DNA from: Actinomycetes bacterium
GTDB taxonomy: Bacteria > Actinomycetota > Acidimicrobiia > Acidimicrobiales > Microtrichaceae
Direction: 5' to 3'
DNA length: 6,531 nucleotides
Assembly (NCBI GenBank): GCA_023423475.1
Contig: JAFAFN010000446.1
Span: forward strand, 1 to 6,531
Position numbers and translations under genes: made by a program. The notes under the pieces were generated by a model. That model was not told where the DNA came from and did not search any database. It saw only the letters and a program-made list of their open reading frames with translations. Positions 6,024 through 6,531 of the stretch are shown here, piece after piece; within the stretch, counting starts at the first letter, position 1; every line of letters begins with the position of its first letter.

Positions 6024-6531
6024 ATGTCGATCCCCGTGCCTGGTGGCGATCCGGATGCCCCCGACTTCGTCTACGACGAGATGTCCTACTTCGGCGAGAA
6101 CTGCGCCGAGTACGACATCGACCCCGACGGTCCGGCCGGCGCGGCGAGCGCATCGGTCGAGCGCGTCGGCTTCGCGCTGGCGGATGGCCGGGTGCTGTCC
6201 GCGCTGTCGTGGGGTGGAGCTCCACCGGAGCTGGTCCTGATCCACGGCGGTGCCCAGAACGCGCACACATGGGACACCGTTGCGCTCGCGCTCGCGCCGA
6301 CGCCGATCCTGGCGATCGACCTGCCGGGCCACGGTCACTCCGGTTGGCGCGAGGACGGTGCCTACGACCCGCGTCATTCGGCCGACGACCTCGCCGAGAT
6401 GATCGCCGCGCTGGCCGACGGTCCGGTCGTGCTCGTCGGCATGTCGCTCGGTGGGCTGACCGCCACCGCGGTGGCCGCTCGCCATCCGGAGCTGGTGCGT
6501 CGCCTGGTGATCGTCGACGTGACCCCCGGTG
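6024..6531 (+). CDS. Alpha/beta hydrolase, N-terminal part (runs off the window)
   Basis: An open frame of 169 codons with no stop before the window end. It has the alpha/beta hydrolase fold signatures: VLIHGG (71-76, oxyanion region), AIDLPGHGHSGW (97-108, the DxPGxGxS strand-loop), and the nucleophile elbow GMSLGG (139-144) with Ser141. IVDVTPG (163-169) matches the next strand of this family. The acid and His of the triad would lie beyond the window. About 45 residues precede the fold and contain MSYFGENCAEYDIDPDG (20-36), an unusual N-terminal extension. No signal peptide is visible, so it is probably cytoplasmic. The start is the ATG at 6024, with no obvious Shine-Dalgarno; a leaderless mRNA is possible. 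Substrate is unknown: members include esterases, epoxide hydrolases, haloperoxidase-like and lactone hydrolases. Confidence 0.85.
   Translation, partial: MSIPVPGGDPDAPDFVYDEMSYFGENCAEYDIDPDGPAGAASASVERVGFALADGRVLSALSWGGAPPELVLIHGGAQNAHTWDTVALALAPTPILAIDLPGHGHSGWREDGAYDPRHSADDLAEMIAALADGPVVLVGMSLGGLTATAVAARHPELVRRLVIVDVTPG

Noticed and set aside
5930..6025. Longer starts (5980 or 6025) for the DUF2085-like gene
   Set aside because: The 6025 start shares its ATG with the opposite-strand hydrolase start, and the added residues are low-complexity. The 5929 ATG has a well-spaced GGAG.
5346..6485. 379-codon - strand open frame spanning the DUF2085-like gene and the divergent hydrolase
   Set aside because: It crosses two better-supported genes, and its product is low-complexity Arg/Gly/Ala sequence without domains.

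Overview
The window is a very GC-rich chromosomal segment with G or C at most third codon positions. It has a GTG start, TANNNT-type -10 boxes, one start that looks leaderless, and a Lys-to-variant primase-polymerase of the LigD type. Together these suggest a high-GC actinobacterium, possibly one of the Acidimicrobiia. That placement is an inference from composition and gene content, because no rRNA or marker gene is present.

Layout. Bases 18-2837 hold three closely packed + strand genes: a membrane-anchored diacylglycerol/sphingosine-type lipid kinase, a stand-alone LigD-like primase-polymerase (PolDom), and a small soluble protein of unknown function that starts 3 nt after the polymerase stop. 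A 29-nt convergent gap follows. Bases 2867-5278 on the - strand encode a large secreted lipoprotein hydrolase of the CocE/NonD (X-Pro dipeptidyl-peptidase S15-like) family. Upstream of it, also on the - strand, is a small DUF2085-like membrane protein (5354-5929). Divergent from that, starting at 6024 and running off the window end, is an alpha/beta hydrolase on the + strand.

How they work together. The polymerase and the unknown protein look translationally coupled and may act in the same repair process; the lipid kinase upstream may only share the transcript. The - strand pair encodes an exported esterase/peptidase and a membrane protein, with no obvious biochemical link. The most distinctive non-coding structure is in the 75-nt gap between these two - strand genes. 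Two perfect palindromes sit 1 nt apart (5299-5315 and 5317-5331), just downstream of a possible -10 box and just upstream of the strong Shine-Dalgarno of the hydrolase. This is a good candidate operator pair or leader-RNA structure.

I see no mobile element, CRISPR array, tRNA or rRNA. Apart from the leader palindromes and the PolDom/unknown-protein pair, the region looks like ordinary chromosome, and I do not find convincing evidence of a wholly new system. All gaps between genes are shorter than 100 nt.
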